A DNA stretch of 64,000 nt, taken from contig NW_024883035.1 in NCBI RefSeq assembly GCF_019059575.1, positions 82,865 through 146,864 of the forward strand, given 5' to 3'. The stretch is from Amphibalanus amphitrite (lineage: Eukaryota; Arthropoda; Thecostraca; Balanomorpha; Balanidae). The notes under the pieces were generated by a model. That model saw only the letters and a program-made list of their open reading frames with translations. It made no database searches and was not told where the DNA came from. Both the position numbers and the translations under genes were made by a program. This document shows, piece by piece, positions 23,624 to 37,653 of this stretch. Numbering within the stretch: position 1 is the first letter of the stretch; the number at the start of each line of letters is the position of its first letter.

Positions 23624-24818
23624 ATGGAGATTGATCCAAGCATGCTGGTAAGTGTGAGAATTTGAGAAAAAGTTTGTGCAGCAATGCATTACATTTTTTT
23701 CCTGACATAGGTATATGTGGATTGAACAGATGATGGAATATCTTTTCTGTTGTTTGTTGTATGTAGTTGTAGCATTTTTTTCTAATCCTTTGTTCTTTCA
23801 GCAGGGGGCTGGAGGGGGAAATGCAGCTCAGAATGCAGAGAAGCAGAAGGAAGCCATGGCCAAGCAGGAAGAGATGAAGAACAGCATGCTGTCCAGCCTG
23901 TTGGACCAGAAGGCACGAGCCAGGCGTGAGTATTGATCAGCATCTCAACCTCCAGCAGCATTGATGGCAATGCCATTCAAATAGGGATTGATTTTTGAAA
24001 GCTACTCACTATAAATGCTGTTCTCTGTACTGAGTCACTGACATTATGTAGCTCATCCATCTGCCGCCAAGCACTATTTAACCGGTTTTGTAAGGTTCAT
24101 CTGGTTTGGTTTACTTTACCACAGACTAGTCCCCTGTGGCTGTTGGCCGATGCGTACTCCACGGACCGATCAACCCTTCTGACTAATCTTACCTCTGATC
24201 TCCTCCCCCCGTGACCTCAGTGAACACAATCTTGCTGGCCAAGCCGGAGAAGGGCGCCCAGCTGGAGGGTATGCTGGTGAACATGGCACGTTCGGGTCAG
24301 ATCCAGCAGCGTCTCACCGAGCCGGAGCTCGTCGGACTGTTGGAGAGGGTCAGCGACTCGACCGGAAACAGGGCGACGGCTAAGGTCAAGGTGAGGTCAC
24401 CAGTGTATGGGTGGGGGTGGGGGCAGGGTGTCTTGGTGGGGTGGAGCTGGGATGTAAGTTCGTGCATGGTTTGGTGACTTTGATGCAGTTGGAAGAAGTG
24501 TTCTGGACGAAGTTCGTTGAGCTTACCACGACCTGGATATTTTGAACTTAGCCGATGGTCATTAAAATCGGAAATATGAAGATGGAGTCAGCAATAACCA
24601 AGTTACATGGATTAGATGTGTTTAACATTTAGGCTTCTGTTGGTTTTTGAGACATCGGACTTCCCGTGCCCAAAATATTTAGTTTTTTATTGCAGTCTCG
24701 GCGCATTCCTAGTGCTTACAGGCGTTGACCGAGTTCTGTTCGATTTGTATAGTTTGACCGGAGGCGTGCCGCCATGGACTCAGACGATGACGAAGACTAC
24801 GAAAGTCTTCTGGGATAA
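23624..24818 (+). CDS. PDCD5: Programmed cell death protein 5 (PDCD5), four coding exons
   Basis: Coding exons are 23624-23647, 23802-23925, 24221-24390 and 24753-24818, giving 127 residues; human PDCD5 has 125. All introns are GT/AG (donors GTAAGT, GTGAGT, GTGAGG; acceptors TTTCAG, CCTCAG, TATAG) and phases agree. An acceptor at 23575-23576 shows an upstream non-coding exon, and an in-frame TAG at 23615 fixes the start. Family hallmarks are a helical core with NSMLSSLLDQKARARLNT, KPEKGAQLEGML, SGQIQQRL, then FDRRRAAMDSDDDEDY. PDCD5 is a small conserved eukaryotic helical protein, nuclear and cytosolic, linked to apoptosis regulation and to the TRiC/CCT chaperonin and TIP60. The N-terminus (MEIDPSML plus a Gly-rich stretch) lacks the usual first helix motif (LEALRxQR), which is odd; the C-terminal acidic tail ends ESLLG. 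Confidence 0.93.
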
Positions 24819-27800
24819 ACTGTGCTGAAAAGAAACTGCCACGCTACGGGCTCGAGTTGCGCCCGTCGCGACATCTGTATGAAGTAAACAGCGATGCAGT
24901 CACGGAGGTGATTTGGTGGAGCTCGACAATAGCGCCACCTATGCCGGCTCGAGAGGTGCTGGCTGGCGTGAACTATCCAGAATCCCTGGTGTGATTTTAT
25001 TGGTCGGCTAAGCAAAGCATCATACGGACAGCCACTGCTAAGAGGGATGCGCTCAGGCATGTTGTTTGAGTGCATGCCCCAAATGATGCGATTCAGTGAC
25101 TTAACCTCGGGAAATAGAGGCTTCCCTGATGTTGCATTCATGCATGCTGCCACGGTAAGTCCGATTCACAATGTGAATACTGTGATTCGGAATCGAAAGG
25201 CAGCAGACTGGGGACTAGATACTGCCCGGTAGCGGGCCGGGGGGGGGGACGCTGACATTGGTGTAACACGCTTTATGTTGAACTGAACTGCGGTGCGTTT
25301 TTGTACTGACTCACGAGAATACACAACTACCAAATGTGGCAAGTCTTATGAATTTTATCTTGGAAGCTGTGTTTGTGATAAGATGTCATCCTACGATGAA
25401 GTGTGATGTGAATTCATCGAAACATATTCGGATAGAAACATGAGCAGACGAGCCTTGGTCATGTGTTATAATCACCAGTGAGTAGAGGTCACAGACACAG
25501 TCCCTAACGAATAACGTTGCAGGCCTGTGGTGACTCACCATGTTATCTAACACGCCTCAGACAATCATCGAGGAAGCTAGCGATGGGCGATGGCTCGTCA
25601 GTTCAAGACCTTACTTACAGTGCCCCGTTTTTTTTTTTTAATAAGCTTGTGAGAAGGCGGAACATTTTCATATATATTTTTGTTCCTCGTGAGTCGTGGT
25701 GAAGCATTGCAATTCCCGTTAAACGTGGTCGATCTGAACTGCTGCCTTTTGGGACTGACTAGATCCTCATTGAGGTGCAAATGAGATTTTCGTTATGTTC
25801 AGCAAATTTTAGTTGCCTTGTCTGAATTAATTATCCATTTAGGTGATTGTTCTGTGTATTGAAGCACACAAGCTGCATTCACGATAGGGAACATAATTTA
25901 TGCGTGCTAATGTACAATAATCATGCTACTATATGAATGGCATGCAAAGTAACATCGGTACTCAATATCGAGTTTTGCAACTGAAATTAATAACATGATA
26001 AATACCTCTACTTGTTTTACTTGCCAGCGACACGCGACACATTTACAAATAGCCGTTATCGAGCGGTGTCTCCCTGACAGGCACATATTGCCGGCACCGG
26101 GCGTTGCACGCAGTGCGCATACGTAAACGTCCCGTCCATCGGGTGTGACCCAGCGCAAGCCCGGTATGCCTCATCAGTATGAGCCTGAAGAGGGAGCTGG
26201 GTGGTCCCGGCCGCCGTCCACCAATTATCGACGATAAATCAGAGCTGACTCTGACTCGGCTATATACGGTGCCGGTAGTGGGCCCCAGTGACGTATGCCG
26301 ACTGTATACACAGTTAATTAGGATAGGTCTTGGAGCGAGACGCAGAGAGGGCGGATAAGGTGGCTTCTGGTGGTAAAAGACAGTGGTACTGAACGAACCA
26401 ATACGGTATACCTAACTCAGACACAGGAGTGATCCTGACTGTTTTTGCTTGGAAGCTATGCTAGAATTAGCTGTGATGCATATGCGTGAGTCGAGCTCTC
26501 GTATCGTCTTCGATATGTTTTCACTGCGTTTCGATAACTTCCTCTTGTCTCCGGTGTTTTGTAATTTATTTTCATCTAGGCCGTCTGTTTCCGGTGTCGT
26601 CAATGACAGGCATATAAATTATAAGTCCTCCCATGAACCGCTATTCCATTTACCAGACAGTGACTGAAGCGCTCTCAGCGGCAGGAGGCAGGACGGGGGA
26701 CGGGACCACTATTGACCTGAAATGGGGCGTGGTAGATGGTGACTCAGTGGGTCGGGAAGGGGACGGGGAGTGGGGTGGGCACCTGGGCCCTCACGTGACT
26801 TGGTGGGGGTGGGAGATAGTCAATAGGTACGCATGGGACAAATGTCCATACAGCTAAATTCAGACACCTAACTTATAGTGATCCCTTAGGGCACCATAAG
26901 TATGCCAATGCTGAGTAGACGATACCAAATTAGAATACTGGAATAAGGAAACCGCTGTCTCGTCAGTTGTGGATGTCATAGTTTCTTAAATTCACCGTCA
27001 TGCTATCTTTCAAAATTCATTTATGGCCAGTTAATTCATAGTCCGTCCATTTATGTCATCTATCTACCGTTCAGGCAAACACAATACATATCAGCTAATT
27101 TCGACGCTAAAAGGTCATATTCAGGTATCCAGGAATCTCATTATGGTGAACCTGGCCAATGCCACCCACGTTTGACCTACCACACAATGGTCAGATTGAA
27201 GTAGGCTAGTCACCGGACATCGGAACCACGCCCGAAGCAACGGCCGTGAAACGAACCGAACAATGACTCCTTGGAATGGTATTTCTTTCTACCTCGATAG
27301 CCGGGCACTGCTGACCGAATCCTCAGTCCATGACCGTGACCAGATACCAGACATGTCACAAGACGAGTGTGGTACATACGTGAACTACGAGCTAACTGCA
27401 CCCTGCAAGTCATAGCTAGCGGCTTAGCTCGCTGAAGTAACTATTTCAACCATGGGAAACACACGCTATGCAATTACGCTTGGTTAATTGTCGAGTTGCA
27501 CGAAATAACGATTGTAACACAGACCCGAGGCAGTTGAGGCCTTCAGTGGTCGATTTTGCGTCATTTGTCGCCTTGATACCGATCTCGGGTGGTGGATCCT
27601 TAATCGGGATGGCACCACGTCTGTCTCTGCGCCTGTAAATTTGACCTAAACACTTTGGCCTGGCCCCTGGGGGCAGGTGGAATGCCACTGTGACCTGTGT
27701 CATGGTGGGGTCTTCAGGGCACCGAGCGTGCGAGCCGCATCACACGGCCCTTACACGCTACAATTCAGTGCTGGGAAGGGGCGTGGCACTGTGTGAGTGC

Positions 27801-30800
27801 ATGCAGAGGAAGAGGGTATAGTTACGAGTACAACATAGACCGATTCTCTTTCGCTCTGTAGTGCTTTATGATTTTTATTTATAAATACTCGTAATGAAAT
27901 CTGTTTTGACAAAACCAGTCTCAGATGAAGGTAGCCGCTAGCACAAACCCTGCATTGTAACAGCCACTGAAATATATCAGTGTCAGTATAAATGTCCTCA
28001 CAGAGGCCTACCCCAGCGTCTGGTCGACAACACTTCTCAGTAGCAAAAGATGTCCTCGCGCGGTTTACAGCAGTTAGCAGAACGCAGGCGACGCTGACGC
28101 CTTGTCTGCGGTGTCCCGTGATTGTTGATCGCCGAGATGAACACGATAGTTCCCGCGTTGAGCATGTGCCTTCCACAGGTACAGACCTCTCGGGTGATGG
28201 AAATCCATCGATGACTGACACCAGCCCCGCCCAAACACTGTCGTTCCACTCCAAATAGACCAGCACAGGTGTGCGGTGCGGCTCGGACACGGCCAGACTC
28301 CCCACGTGGACAGTGTAACGTCAGCCTGGTGATTTTATGTGCCGGGCCTCACTAGTCACATGGCGGTTTTCGGCCTTACATGGTAGTTGAATAGCATATT
28401 GACCAATGTTTACTGCAAGATGAGCTCTGGCGTGCAAGGTTTGACGCCATATGAGTCACGCCGGAGAAATAAATAACAAAATATGTTTCTTCTTTCTCCG
28501 ACTTCTCTACCTAGCACGGCCTAATCTTCCTCTTCCTCCTCCCCCTCCCCATTCACCGGAAGTCGTTAGTTTCCGGTGTGCTCTGACGGAAGTTAAGACG
28601 GTCCATTTTCGGTGCAGCTCTATCAGAAGCCTAAAAACCACAGCGGATTCGGCAGCGGATGCATTAGAAGCCACAGTGAAGACGGTGATGTCATGCTCCC
28701 AGAATGACCGTTAGAATCGGAATATTTCGGAGCTAGAGTTGCAACCATATGGCTCCTCGTGGGTGGCTAGCATGACAGGAAAACGTCATTCTGACTTCAA
28801 TACGAGTTTATGTGGTATGTGATATATTATCCTTCATTTATCCTGCCTACTCGAAACGTAATGTGATTACGTTCTGACATTTTGGTTGGCTAAATGCTTT
28901 ATTGCTGACCCGTGTAATGTGTAAGTCGGGGTGAGTGATGTTAGTATTTTATTTAATAAATTCATTTCCCTTTTAATTTAGCATTTTCATTGTACTTTAT
29001 GAGCTGTGCTAAACACGATAAAATAAAGATGACAAGCTTTGATATAGCCAAGGCTACTTTGCCTTCCAAATCACAATCCCTAACCAGAATCGCATCCAGA
29101 GAAGCCACAGGCCGTCAACTAAGTCCCTGACTAGCCTGTGCTCAACACAAATCTTGTCTGGGGTTTTGAACCACATGAAAAACAGCGCTACCATTCTGAG
29201 CCATCTTTGGCCAATCCGTTTTGGTGCACATCTGTGTCGAGCTGCCAGGGTGCGGCCGCACAGTCATCCGCCAAAGACGGTCCTGGCTGACTTTGGCTAT
29301 CGGCTGAGAACGACTACCGCAGTGCCGAACAACTATTTAATATGGACTGTCAGTACTCAGTTGACAGTCATCGCACTGAAGGAGTGCTCTCTGGTACCAT
29401 TATTTGACTATCGCCATTCGAATTGACTTTCGGGGAATGATATCAATGCTGCTGTCGAAACCCTCTCTTATCGGCAAAGGCTGACTTTGTTTCTTGGTTC
29501 TGTGTACCATCGTATTGCAATGAATATCAACGTGCATATAAAGCTGCTTCTCGAGGACACTGCCAACCAAACATAAATAGAAACTAAAACTCATGGTCGA
29601 CCGGAACCTCCCGCGGCGAGTCGCGGTGCCAGTGTGGTGCTGGTGCCAGACCCATGTCACCAGGATCCTCCTCTGTCCCAGTGTGACGTCAGCAGTGTCT
29701 CACGGGCGCCAGAGCCGTGGGGCGGCGGCGCCAGGAGGGTAAAACACCGCATTTTTGCTCCAGCATGACCACCAGGTCAGCCAACGCAAACAAACAAACA
29801 GTCGGTTGGCTGGAAGTCAGGGAGCTGGAACAACCGGATATCAGGTGTTTTGTCCGACAGACAATGGGCCAGAAATAGAGCGTTGTCGGTGTAACGGAGA
29901 GCGCCAATATATAAATCGAATATGATCGGTCTGAGGAATGCAAAACGTTGTTTTGAATAAGTGAACCATTTGAATATAAATAAACGCTGTTAGAATCATG
30001 CCCATGTGGTGCTAAAAAATATATGTTCTTAATTCTTTATATAGTTGCCACATCTATCCAGACCACATTAATGCACAACATTCGAAAAAAAACGCTACGC
30101 TACACTTTTTTACTCTCAAATAGTGCCCGTAGGTGAGCGGGAGTTTAACTACAAGCCCCGAGCATCCACTGACCACAATAAAAGATGAAATTATCATTGT
30201 TCCAGCGGCATTAAATTCCATCTCCTCTGAGCGTTCCTAATACGTTGTCTCATAAATCCGAATACGTCTCGTAAATTTTCATTCTGCGTCGCTGGCAGAA
30301 CGCTGACCCGTATCACTCGCCATGATAACTCCACCGTTGGGATGGGCGTGCGGTTGACCCAGCGGGCGCAGTCCTTCCTTTTGGGTCGATCACCGTCCAG
30401 ACGGCGACGATATCTCAGTGTACACCGCCGATATGACCTTATAAGCAGCCTGTGGTATATTGTGACCTGGCCGCACCGGTCCCGCAGTGCTTATCGCTCA
30501 CTTGCCGATGGATCTGAGGTTTGTTCATATTGATCAGCCCGTCAGTGAAGTTGTGTCACATTTGTTAGTGTCAGTCTGGAGTTGACTCTGCCTCCAGTCA
30601 ACTGGATGTGGTGTTGGGATTGACAGAGGGAATAGTTTGCATAGCAATTTCGGAGGTTGGCGTCTTGCGTGTTTGTGCATTCGAACCATTGTATTGCGCG
30701 GGAGGTTTTCAGATGGAAGTGTATTGATGCCTGATGGAACATGGGTTACGACTTACGAGAAGGTAGAAGGTAAAAGGCTCAGCGACCGTGCCATTTACTC

Positions 30801-31890
30801 ATATTAGGCATAGTGAAAATTAATTGTAGTGTCATACCAGGCGACTCGCTTGGCTCGCTATCACATACATAAAATCACATCATTTGCTAATGGATTTTTT
30901 TAACGATGAAATTGTTGCTGCTCGCTACGATATGAATAATCTGTCTCATGACTTACGATGGGTGCTTAATAAAACTTATAGTATCACTACATCCGAGCCT
31001 CTAATGTGGGATTGATTTATAAAGATGAAAATCTTACCATACGTCGTGCGCGACTGGCTTTAGCGATCGATAGCTGAGTTCATTCAGAATTGACGTAAAA
31101 TCTGTGGTAGATACTCGTGTTTGTCATGGCGGCCATGACTGACGCTCTCATGGTTACGTTCTACGAGTCTCGCGTCAGTTTTCCGCATCAAGTTTTACCT
31201 GGAACGTCTAGTTTAAGTTGAACTTGATCATGAGAAACTGCAATGTATGCATTTTCTAACAGCTTTAGATAGGACATTTTTGGAGCAGTGTCATTGCTAA
31301 CTGTAAATCAACTGGAACTCAGTATCATCAGTCGATGAGACATCATTTCATTCATAGCCAATAATAGACAGATGTCAGAAGCTCATCCAAAAGGGGGCCA
31401 AATCTAGTTTCTCTTGCTATTGCAGTGTCAATGTAAGAATGCGTAGCTTTGATATGTCTGCCCTTTGTACTTGGATTCGATTCGATACATACGTGACTTC
31501 AAAGAGTCGATTGATACTTGGAGTTGGATCCCGTCCAGCGACTCGAGTGTCCTTCCTTTGTTAGCGGCTGCTGATTCAGACCACCGGACGAGCTGAGGCC
31601 CCCGTGGATGCCTATTACCTATACCGGATACCCTCAAAGAACCCAGTCTCACCCAGGCCACACAGGGATTCTGGGGCCCGGACGAGACTGATCCATGTCA
31701 GATGCATTGGCCACGTATTTATAGTTTAATGTGTCGTCAGGCAGGGTATCGGATGTTTGCAAAAATGTGTCAACAGCTGAACAGCTTCCAATTTCCATTA
31801 TCCGGTCTTTGTTGGCCTAAGAGGCAGAGCAGCATCTTCAGAATAGGCATATTCTAAGCCAAACACACATTGCTGAGTAAAAATGTACAC
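24819..31890. other. About 7 kb without a recognisable gene
   Basis: The start is presumably the PDCD5 3' untranslated region; I saw no clear AATAAA in the first 700 bases. A poly-T run lies at 25627-25640. The longest open frame is on the minus strand (27751-28305, 184 codons); it includes VLVYLEWNDSVWAGLVSVID, which is moderately protein-like, but no splice sites or domain support it. A CTTCCTCTTCCTCC patch lies near 28530. No transposon ends were recognised. Confidence 0.5.
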
Positions 31891-31898
31891 ATTTTCAT

Positions 31899-34061
31899 CA
31901 GTGGCGGCGGAAGGTAATTTTGGATGGGGGTGCAAAGTTTTCTCAAGGGGCCCCTCTGGAAGTTTTGGGCCCCCTTCAGTTTTTTTTAGTGATTTTTATT
32001 GACTATTTATGAAAAACGAAGAGTTTGGAAAACTCTCCCCATACACACAAGTTCTGTAAAAGGTTTGAAATTGCAGTGTACCTACCTACCTGTCTCAAAT
32101 AATGAAAGCAAAAAGAAGCAAATGCAGCTAGTTTTTATCGGCTAATCTTTTAGTCTAGCCACCACCCACAGCGTCTCAAACCACTTTTTCTGGATCCGCA
32201 GTGGACCATTGAGGGCCCTACGAGACCGTTCCAAGAAGACCGTGTTTAGAAGCCCCTTGGAAACCGACCACATAGAGACTCCTCCAGAAAACTACATGAC
32301 TCCCCAGACTGAATGAGCCCTCCGATCAGGGTCAGTCCCTTGAAAGTTGCTGAAAGGTTTCAGAAGGCAGTATAGGCTCGAAAGTCTTTTGAGGGCTCTC
32401 AGAAACCGGCATCGGACCCCAAAAAAGCCTGTATATGGAGGCCCTCCAAAGCCGGGATGGAGGCCACAGGAGCCGATGTTTAGCCTAAAGAGCTGGTATG
32501 GAGGACTGAATAGAGGAAAGGGGTCTCAGTGGGGCCTTCAGGGGCAAACGTTTGAGCCCCAAAAGTATGTGTGGGGTCTTAGAGGCAGGTAGACCCCTGG
32601 GGTATGCACGGGGTCCCAGTAGCTCGCGTGTGAGCCCTAACCTAATATTCGGCTGGCAGCTACTAGAACCAGCATGGGGATTCTTAGAAGCCGCTTAGAC
32701 CCACATTTCATGGGTCATGAGTCCCAAGAGTCGATGTAGGGGCCATAAAAGCCGGTGTAGGGCCCATGGCCCCATAAGTTCTGACATTGAGACTCTCAGA
32801 GGTCGGCGACGGGGCACCAAGAGCAGATAAAGTGCCTCAACAAGCCGACATGGGGCCTGAGAATCAGTGTGGAATTCCAGGAGCCTGCGTGAGCTCTCGG
32901 AGACCTTCGTATTTCGTAAGGTCCACAAAGGTCGATGGATCATCTGAATCTGAACTCTGCGGGGCCCTCAGAAGCCAGCATGTCTCCTGGCACCTGCCTG
33001 CGTTGAGTTGAGACCCTCCGAGGCCCTCGTAGGGTTCTTCAGAGGCCAGCGTTTGCCCTTGAAACCTTCGTTAGGCCCTAGAAGCCGTCAAGAGGGCCCT
33101 CAGAGGTCAGCATGGCCCCTGGAGCCTGCCTCCGTCGAGGCCCTCAGAGGCCGTCGTGGGACCCTCAGACGCCAGGCAGTGTGGGCCTTTGGAGCTTGCG
33201 CTGGGTCTTAGAGACCATCGTGAGGGCCCAGAGAGGTCGTCGTCAGAGCCCTCAGCCCCTCAGGGACCGTCCTGGGGTTCTCAGAAGTTGTTGTGAGGGC
33301 CTTTAGATGCCTTCGAGAGGATCACCAGAGGTCGTCATGAGGGTCTTTGGCCATATTGAGGGTCTTTATGGGTCGTCTGAAGCCAAATGGACCATCAGAC
33401 TTGATTTGGGTCTAGGGCCGTCACAAGGGCCCTCAGAGACCGTCGTAGAGGCCCTCAGAGGCCAGTGGGGCCCCTGGAGTCCTGTAGGACCCTCAGCGGT
33501 CGTCCTGAGGGCCCTTAGTGGTCGTTATAGGGCCCCAGGGGACAGAGTTCGTCGTGAGAGCCCTCAGAGATCATCGTAAGGGCCCTCAGAGGCCGTCATA
33601 GGGGCCCTCAGAGGCCAGCGTGGCCGCTGGAGTCTCCTTGGGGCCCTGGAGTCTCTGTGGGACCCTCAGCGGTCGTCATGAGGGCCCTTAGTGACCGTTA
33701 TAGGGCCCCAGGGGACAAAGCCCTCAAGTGGGAGCCCTCAGAGATCGTCATAAAAGGGCCCTCTGAGGCCATCGTGGGGCCCTCAGATACCGCGTGGAGC
33801 ACCAAACGCGGCTCGGGACACTTCTAGCCGGTGTGGGGGCCCCAAAGACTAGCATGGGGCGTTCCTGACCATAATTGGACATCCCGGATGATTCCACATC
33901 AGTGTTCGTTTCCCGATCACTGGTTTTCAGGAGAAATGTATTGGATGGTGCGACGGGCCCCTTGAACGGATTTTGGGGGTGCAAAAAGATATGTTTGCAC
34001 CTCCATGTTTTTCGATGGGGGTGCAGCTGCACCCCCTGCACCCCCTATTCCGCCGCCACTG
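31899..34061. mobile_element. hAT-type non-autonomous element with perfect 8 bp duplication (2163 bp)
   Basis: The termini CAGTGGCGGCGGAA (from 31899) and TTCCGCCGCCACTG (ending 34061) are perfect 14 bp inverted repeats. They are flanked by ATTTTCAT at 31891-31898 and again at 34062-34069, a perfect 8 bp target-site duplication as made by hAT elements. Subterminal GGGGGTGCA motifs occur at both ends in inverted orientation. The interior is almost entirely a GGGCCCTCAGAGGCC-type minisatellite and has no transposase. A left-end fragment of the same family lies in reverse at 45262-45362. Confidence 0.92.
32200..33860. repeat. GGGCCCTCAGAGGCC-type minisatellite
   Basis: About 1.6 kb of imperfect repeats of a 25-35 base unit resembling GGGCCCTCAGAGGCCGTCGT with variants such as TTAGTGACCGTTATA. 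The best-conserved block is 33230-33800; the left part (32200-33000) is more diverged and spaced. It lies wholly inside the hAT-type element. Open frames such as 33307-33579 are products of the repeat. Confidence 0.88.
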
Positions 34062-34069
34062 ATTTTCAT

Positions 34070-37000
34070 CATTAGCAAGAATTATATGCGTTTGAGTCTG
34101 CCTGACGCACGTGCACGCATCAGGCACGCTATCGTGCTCAGATGCTATCTGAGCAGACGACCTTTGCGGTACGTCTAACGGGCTGGGCCTCGGCCACGAC
34201 CATGCTGCTTTCAATTGCAAGGAGCATCGGGTCACTAACAGCTTTATATTGGCCTCATGACACTTGGCTGAGATGGTGGCAAGCAATACGTATCAGCGGC
34301 AATTCTACCATTGTGTTATCACTGGACTGAAAAATGCGCTTCCAGAGTTGGACAGCATGTCGCTGGTTATGATTGATGCCTTATCTATGTCCGGACGACG
34401 TCTTAAGGTCAGATTTTATGGTCATTCAGCGCGGTCCACGTCATAATACTTCTGTCAGGACAATTTCAGTTCAAAGTCACATCTGAGTTTCATCAGCGCG
34501 GAGATCTACATATCTCTCCTTATAAAGTCACGCGGCCTTCGTCGGATGGGGTCTCGGCTCATGGGACATCCGTACAGCTGTGCTCCAAACCAGCATCCGG
34601 CAGTGCCGTGCGAGGTGTCAACCTTTCACTGAACGCCGTACAAGCTTATCACAACCCGTTCAATCCCGAGTCCCGCTGAGACGGACACGTAAAACGGCAG
34701 CTCACTGGTGATTCAGTCACGAGACTGGCAGGACAATGACATTCCGGAGCTGAAATGTTTTCTGGTGTGCGAGACGGCAGCCCGCGGCAGCCTAATCCGA
34801 ATTTTTGTGCACGGTGCTGCTGCTACGAGAAGACGTGACAAATAAATAACTGATAATCCGTCCTGTTTTGGTGTAGTACGAGCTGTGACGCCACGGGGAC
34901 GAATAGGACGCGTTACCACGGCGATTGCTGGGGCCATGTATGGCATAACGCTTCAGCTAACTCATGCAGTGTTTTACGATTACTGACAAAGTTTGACTGT
35001 GCACCTTATGTAACTTGTCGATATGAATGTGATACTGAAAACGGCTGACTGCTAGGTGCATGTGCTATTCAATGGGATGTTTTAAATACATTGACTCTAT
35101 CAGCACTTCTGAATGCACGAGGTCGTTTGTTTTTTGTTTGCTGACTCAGCGAATAGGATGATTTGCATTTCGGTGTATATAGGTATAGGTAGGTATAAAG
35201 GCAAATGTGTACTAAGTACTTATTATGACTCTCCCCTTATCCCGACGATATTGCTGTCACCAGCTCGCAAAATAGTCTACCTACCTATTTGTATCAAAGG
35301 AACGAAAATATCTGCTCCGCTTTGAATGATGACTCATTCATTGAAATATCTTATAAACCCCTGTTGCACACTTTGTTTCTTTAATTGTGTATGGAGTTCA
35401 AGGTTGAAAATTGCGCAAAATGTGTCGATGGTCTTAGCTTGTTTTGCGTCACGAGCTGTCGCTTTCGATCAATGGCGTTTTAGTACAGCTCATTGCTGTT
35501 CCCAAATTCCACCCGAATTTCCCAGGCAGGCTTTTTCCCAGCAGCGCTGCATGACTCACTGCATGATCACAACTCGAGATAAGCTTCCTCACAACACAGC
35601 CAGTCAGGCTTTATATGGATTTATTTCGCTCGAAACTCTGAAAAAAGTACTGAAGGATAGTTATTTGTTGCAGCTTTACGTGAATGTTTCTTTCCAGGTA
35701 GCTGACAAGATTGCAGTTAGCAACATGAAATTGTCATGAAGAGACAGATATACGACATGATTTCATGCGAGGGCTAGATAAATCAGCCAAAAACTCCTTC
35801 TTCATCATGCTTTCGTTCTCTGTAAGCTCCTTACACCAATCATGGTCCCTGGAGCAGCGTTCATGACCGCGGGGTATGTAAATAGCCGGTCATGCTGCCA
35901 GCTCATCGCATACAGCCGTTGGCATTCATACGGCCATCTGTGAGCTGATGTCCATGTGCCCATCACGCAGCCCCACCCTTCCTGGTGGTCCTGAATTGAT
36001 GTCCTCCCCCCCCCAAACCGCACCCCGCCCCTGACCCCAATATCAAAACCGAGATCATTGCGGTATGGCAATGGCATTATGTGCAACACTGAAAATTGCA
36101 GTGCGCTATGGTTTTGAACGTGTCTGTCATGTGACTCGTGCGATTCTGGCCAGCCGTGTGTGGTACAGCGCTGAGCCGTGTGAACGCCGCCGTTCCGCTT
36201 CCCTGCCTCATGTAGGTCGCTGTGAACCAATGCATACAGACCAGCCTCGCTCTGACCAACGCAAACGCAATGCCTGCAATATTCCAGCAACGCCACCCCT
36301 ACGCAACTCAGCCTCGCCCAGCGGCGAGCACCGCGCGATGTCGAGTCGGTCGGTTACAAAAAACACGATTGCGTTCGACGGTCTTTACGGTCCAAGTGAG
36401 AAGTGACCTCCGCGCACGCGCCACGTAGTCGTTACATGGGGCGTTGTTCAGTTGGGTTCGTATGGTCCGAGACGTGAGACAAATGGCACAGATCCAGAGA
36501 CGGCCGAGAAACGAACGCAAAGAACGATCGGATGCGTGTAGTTCGATCGAAATGCGGCGAGATATTAGACCAGTAAGGCACTAGGGGACCCAATTAAGCT
36601 CGTCAAGCTCTGAGAGACTCTCAAACGGCTCAGCGAAGGCCGTTGATCGCAGAGACTCGGCCGAGACTCTCCGAGATCCAGCGAGCGCTACCTAATGACG
36701 GGCGTCGTCTGGAGAGGCGTCGGTCGTCGACACAACTTACGACGACTTACGGCGACTGATCCCGTGAAATGGGGACCGGCCGGCGCGTAGTGCGGCGGTA
36801 AAGCCGACAAGAGACACTGACGACTGATGTGTGTCTGCTGGACACGGGATACTGATGTTTGCCAGCGGACACGGGCACTGGTGTGTGTCTACGGACATTG
36901 GACACTGAGATTTGTCTGCGAGTGCCGGGCACCGAGCCAGTCTACATTCTAGTAACTAGGCATTCCTCCAGCATCGTTCGTCGTCTATCTGCAGGGGGAC

Positions 37001-37653
37001 AACTTGCGTTATAAAGTCAGTATCGAGGGGAACCCAAAACAAACGAATTACCGTATCTCACTTTACCATATACCTTGCCGTAACCCGCACCAGTACGAAT
37101 GAATGACGCGCTGAAAATGAGCCGAAGGTCAATCTCCTAAAGTGACGGCAATAGGCCAGAAGAGTGAGCACAGCCTCCCGGGGACCCTCCAGCTTTGATA
37201 AGATCCGAAGTGGTTTGATTGGAAGGGTCAGTCAGGCCTTGAACACTTTTAACCGAAAGATCGCCCCAGATGTGATGAATACAGAACGCGACTGAAATGG
37301 AAATTGTCGTGTTAAGTGATGGCCATTAGTGGTTTTGCGAGAGAATCGTTCGCGGATGTTCAGAAGAGTACCGTGACAAGCGTGATTGGTCTCTTAGCGA
37401 ATAAGAGATATCAGATCAGGTCAGAAGGAGGATTCGTATGCCACCCTGCGCAAAATCTCAAATGATTCAAATGGCCTGGCTAATTTCCCGTATCAAAACG
37501 ATTGAGATCAACATTACCAAGGACATCCCAAGGATTAACCAACGAGCATAAATGCTCGTCCTGCAGTCACTTGTGGATCACCTTTGTAGAACTCGTCCGG
37601 ATTTCCTGTGAATCACTCTGACTTCTGAAGTTGCTCCAATCATTACAGCCCCG
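34070..37653. other. About 3.6 kb without a recognisable gene
   Basis: Open frames of 137 codons (35326-35739, plus) and 163 codons (35805-36296, minus) are the longest and show no domain. A degenerate GACACTG-rich stretch lies at 36790-36945. I see no other structure. Confidence 0.5.

Noticed and set aside
27751-28305. 184-codon minus-strand frame as a gene
   Set aside because: Moderately protein-like at its start but no splice sites, family match or supported start; kept only as a note in the region entry.
33307-33579. 90-codon plus-strand frame
   Set aside because: Lies wholly within the GGGCCC minisatellite of the hAT-type element.
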